Of a stretch of DNA of 32,458 bases, positions 30,681 to 32,458 are shown piece after piece (position 1 is the stretch's first letter; every line of letters starts with the position of its first letter). Under the pieces are notes generated by a model, which did not search any database, was not told where the DNA came from, and worked only from the letters and a program-made list of their open reading frames with translations. The stretch comes from an uncultured Roseburia sp. (GTDB lineage: Bacteria > Bacillota > Clostridia > Lachnospirales > Lachnospiraceae). The stretch covers positions 1 through 32,458 of the forward strand of contig CAKREH010000037.1 in the NCBI GenBank assembly GCA_934317215.1, read 5' to 3'. A program made the position numbers and the translations under genes.

Positions 30681-31361
30681 ATGTTAGGAAAGAGAAAAGG
30701 AAAACAGCGGAGAGAATATGTCCGGGATTATGTGCTTTATGATCTTGAAACCACGGGGATATCAAGTCTGTATGATGAAGTGATAGAAATCTCGGCGGTA
30801 AAAGTAAGAAACGGAAAGATCGTGGACGAGTTCAGTGAGCTTGTAAATCCGGGCAGACCAATTCCATATGCGGCAAGCAGAGTGAATAATATATCAGATA
30901 AAATGGTGGAAAATGCACGCTCCTTTGAAAAAGTCTTACCGGAATTTCTTGCATTTGCCGGGGATGATGTGTTGGCAGGGCACAATATCGCAGGTTTTGA
31001 TATGAAGTTTTTGTACAGGGACTGCGAAAAATATTTTGGGCAGACACTGACAAACGACTATATAGATACACTTGCGATCGCAAAACTGTGTTTCCCGGAA
31101 TGGAAACACAGACGACTCTCTGATCTGGCGGAACACTATGGTATCTCAACAAAAGGAGCACACCGCGCGCTGACGGACTGCCGTATGAACCAGCAGGTGT
31201 TTGAGTTGATGGCGAAAGAATCAGGCGGAACATCTGTAAAACAGACAGAGGAGAAAATCTGTCCGCGATGCGGGCTTGCCTTAAAAAAGAGAAACGGAAG
31301 ATTTGGCGGGTTCTGGGGATGCACCGGTTTCCCGGATTGCAGATATACGGAAAATGTATAA
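30681..31361 (+). CDS. DEDDh 3'-5' exonuclease with C-terminal topoisomerase-type zinc ribbon
   Basis: 226 residues. The exonuclease domain has VLYDLETTGIS (D21, E23), LAGHNIAGFDMKFL and HRALTDCRMN with the H and D of the DEDDh group, as in the epsilon proofreading subunit. A separate C-terminal unit, CPRCGLALKKRNGRFGGFWG followed by CTGFPDC, is the zinc finger seen at the end of bacterial topoisomerase I. ATG 30681 follows GGAGGA with five-base spacing; the frame from 30657 has none. The role is probably DNA repair or RNA/DNA end trimming. Confidence 0.9.
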   Translation: MLGKRKGKQRREYVRDYVLYDLETTGISSLYDEVIEISAVKVRNGKIVDEFSELVNPGRPIPYAASRVNNISDKMVENARSFEKVLPEFLAFAGDDVLAGHNIAGFDMKFLYRDCEKYFGQTLTNDYIDTLAIAKLCFPEWKHRRLSDLAEHYGISTKGAHRALTDCRMNQQVFELMAKESGGTSVKQTEEKICPRCGLALKKRNGRFGGFWGCTGFPDCRYTENV

Positions 31362-31379
31362 AAAAGAAAGAATTGTGCA

Positions 31380-31403
31380 GTGTAAAAAATAAAATTATTA
31401 CAC
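31380..31403 (+). promoter_or_regulatory. Leader hairpin related to the one at 30061
   Basis: GTGTAA (31380-31385) pairs with TTACAC (31398-31403), and the stem extends inward with one mismatch. CGCAGAAATGGAGATGAA follows, ending in the Shine-Dalgarno of the next gene. Confidence 0.45.
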
Positions 31404-31420
31404 GCAGAAATGGAGATGAA

Positions 31421-31627
31421 ATGGAAGATTACAGTATTGCAAATACGACCAAAGAACAGCGCATTGCGCTGATCAGGCAGTGGATCCCGGATGAGGACGG
31501 GCTTGGTGACAGTGGTGATATGGATCTGTGGGATATCTACGCAGATTATATCAACGGAAAAAGAGAAATTGCTGAGATCAATGCAGAGATGTCAGGCACT
31601 TATTATACAGAGGAGGACTTAAAGTAA
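31421..31627 (+). CDS. Small acidic conserved hypothetical protein
   Basis: 68 residues, strongly acidic (IPDEDGLGDSGDMDLWDIYA), soluble, no recognised domain. GGAG (31412-31415) supports ATG 31421; the longer frame from 31268 lies inside the exonuclease gene. Its stop overlaps the next start (TAATG at 31625-31629), so the two are translationally coupled. Confidence 0.7.
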   Translation: MEDYSIANTTKEQRIALIRQWIPDEDGLGDSGDMDLWDIYADYINGKREIAEINAEMSGTYYTEEDLK

Positions 31628-31800
31628 TGGAGACATGGTTTTATGAAGTGGTTTCGATCGACGGGGATTATGCGAACCTGCGCAGAACCGACATCGAATC
31701 GGATGATCTGAAACTTGTGGCACGCGCCCTGCTTCCGGCGGAGATCCTGGAGGGCAGCAAGTTAAAATATGAATTGATGCAGTATGAACTGATCGGTTAA
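31627..31800 (+). CDS. Small conserved hypothetical protein (57 residues)
   Basis: Reads METWFYEVVSIDGDYANLRR, then SDDLKLVARALLPAEILEG and ends in YELMQYELIG. It looks like a compact beta-rich domain with an acidic patch. Start overlaps the preceding stop by one base, and its own ribosome binding site is AGGAGG within the upstream gene's last codons. The ordered codon pattern and coupling support a real gene; function unknown. Confidence 0.7.
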   Translation: METWFYEVVSIDGDYANLRRTDIESDDLKLVARALLPAEILEGSKLKYELMQYELIG

Positions 31801-31813
31801 AAAGGATGTCAAC

Positions 31814-32098
31814 ATGATGGACAACGAAAAAATAATCAGAAAAAAGGTATCTGTCTATGGTGCAGTTCAGGGCGTTGGTTTCCGTTACCGGGCGGAACAC
31901 GCCGCAAACCTGCTTGGTGTGACCGGCTGGGTAAGAAATGAGCCGGACGGATCCGTATTGTTGGAGATGCAGGGGACGGACGGGCAGATCGACAAAGTGC
32001 TTGCGATGGTAAACCAGGGCACCTATGTAAATATTGACCGTATCACGGCAAATCAGATACCGATCGAAGAGAGAGAGTATGGATTCCACATAAGATAA
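31814..32098 (+). CDS. acyP: Acylphosphatase
   Basis: 94 residues; hydrolyses carboxyl-phosphate bonds such as acetyl phosphate. The phosphate-binding loop VQGVGFRYR with R24 and the catalytic N42 in TGWVRNEPDGSVLLEMQG are both present, and the length is standard. Two adjacent ATG codons are possible (31814, 31817); AAAGGAT lies upstream. It is the last gene before a terminator at 32236. Confidence 0.95.
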   Translation: MMDNEKIIRKKVSVYGAVQGVGFRYRAEHAANLLGVTGWVRNEPDGSVLLEMQGTDGQIDKVLAMVNQGTYVNIDRITANQIPIEEREYGFHIR

Positions 32099-32099
32099 A

Positions 32100-32205
32100 C
32101 GCAGTCTTTCTAATTGAGAAAGTGGTTCCATATTCGAATAAGGTCATGCCGGTATATTTTTTAGTAATCCGGTTCAGATAGTCACCGCTGTAACTGAGCA
32201 GACCA
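32100..32205 (-). pseudogene. Fragment of an AraC-type helix-turn-helix
   Basis: On the minus strand SGDYLNRITKKYTGMTLFEY matches the second helix-turn-helix of AraC-family regulators, but the frame before and after it is unrelated and no complete domain exists. It is a short relic, or chance similarity at low odds. Confidence 0.4.
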
Positions 32206-32235
32206 GCCTGGATGGAAACAATAACGGTAACAATG

Positions 32236-32272
32236 ACGGATAGTGCAAAAAATGCATTATCCGTTTTTTTTG
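32236..32272 (+). terminator. Terminator of the acylphosphatase operon
   Basis: ACGGATAGTGCA (32236-32247) pairs with TGCATTATCCGT (32253-32264) with one wobble pair and is followed by a run of T. Confidence 0.88.
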
Positions 32273-32316
32273 TCAAAAAAAGTTGAAGAGCGTCGTTAAA
32301 ACACTAAAAATATACA

Positions 32317-32352
32317 TTTGTAATTGACTTGTATTTTACAAAACACTAAAAT
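32317..32352 (+). promoter_or_regulatory. Promoter and overlapping dyad for a gene beyond the window
   Basis: TTGACT (32324-32329) and TAAAAT (32347-32352) are 17 bp apart. The dyad TTTGTAA (32317-32323) with TTACAAA (32336-32342) brackets the -35, a plausible repressor site. ACACTAAAA occurs twice nearby (about 32300 and 32343). No gene start is seen before the window ends. Confidence 0.55.
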
Positions 32353-32458
32353 AAAAATGGTGAATCATGAAAATATAAACGAAAAAGCAATCTGGTGATA
32401 TGTCAAGCTAATTTTTTAAATGATTTTGATATGTATTTCAGAAAAAAGGGTAACTTTA

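Noticed and set aside
1..32458. CRISPR array or cas genes
   Set aside because: No regularly spaced repeat-spacer pattern was found; the only short tandem arrays are the 41-bp repeat and the csrA leader repeat, both without spacers.

Overview
The window looks like a chromosomal segment of a motile, low-to-moderate GC member of the Lachnospiraceae (Roseburia/Agathobacter-like). This is inferred from the long Gram-positive-type SRP RNA, purine-rich GGAGG ribosome binding sites, a flagellin with the Clostridia-type D0/D1 ends, a CsrA homologue beside it, a DUF6062-type protein, and ICE-type integrase and repressor remnants usual in this family. No species name can be proved from the sequence alone.

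Layout. (1) 1-3729: SRP RNA with a clear sigma-A promoter, a PsiE-like membrane protein, pta (no ackA beside it) and a MATE exporter. (2) 3730-4100: a gene-free stretch with three perfect tandem DnaA boxes, an AT-rich tract, a terminator and a 41-bp tandem repeat. (3) 4101-6626, leftward: a NhaD/CitMHS-like antiporter coupled to a cytidylate-kinase-like protein. (4) 6813-11160: tRNA-Pro(GGG) followed by a decayed accessory island with a PD-(D/E)XK transposase-family protein, a broken integrase, a Uma2 nuclease, an ImmA/TM2/Mrr scrap mosaic, a DUF2442/DUF4160 pair and a frameshifted XRE repressor. (5) 11320-14616: pfkA-dnaX-ebfC; dnaX carries an A9 run phased as A AAA AAG that would give a gamma-like short form. 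(6) 14660-15430: a DUF6062 protein. (7) 15551-18462: the most interesting part. A short FimB-like tyrosine recombinase is bracketed by two 28-bp Xer-type sites (11-6-11) in inverted orientation with the same 6-bp core. A csrA-flagellin pair follows immediately. (8) 18514-28712: a long co-oriented cluster, probably for flagellin glycosylation (glycosyltransferases, radical SAM, DegT aminotransferase, methyltransferases, WbqC, formyltransferase), interrupted by a 314-bp giant imperfect palindrome. (9) 28971-32271: a 5'-truncated Rpn-like gene and a run of small housekeeping genes (zinc ribbon, histidine phosphatase, exonuclease with zinc ribbon, two small ORFs, acylphosphatase) ending in a strong terminator.

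How parts may work together. The left end of the recombinase segment holds a sigma-28-like promoter (TAAG-N14-GCCGAAAT) now pointing leftward into site L, which has a T-run just outside it and so can act as a terminator. Inversion would point that promoter through site R, which has no T-run, into csrA and then flagellin. The csrA leader holds a tandem repeat with GGA motifs, and the flagellin leader holds a hairpin with AGGA in its loop next to a GGA-containing Shine-Dalgarno, as expected for CsrA targets. I therefore propose a recombinase-encoded phase switch upstream of a CsrA-flagellin-glycosylation module. The site architecture is read directly; switching and its effect are inference.
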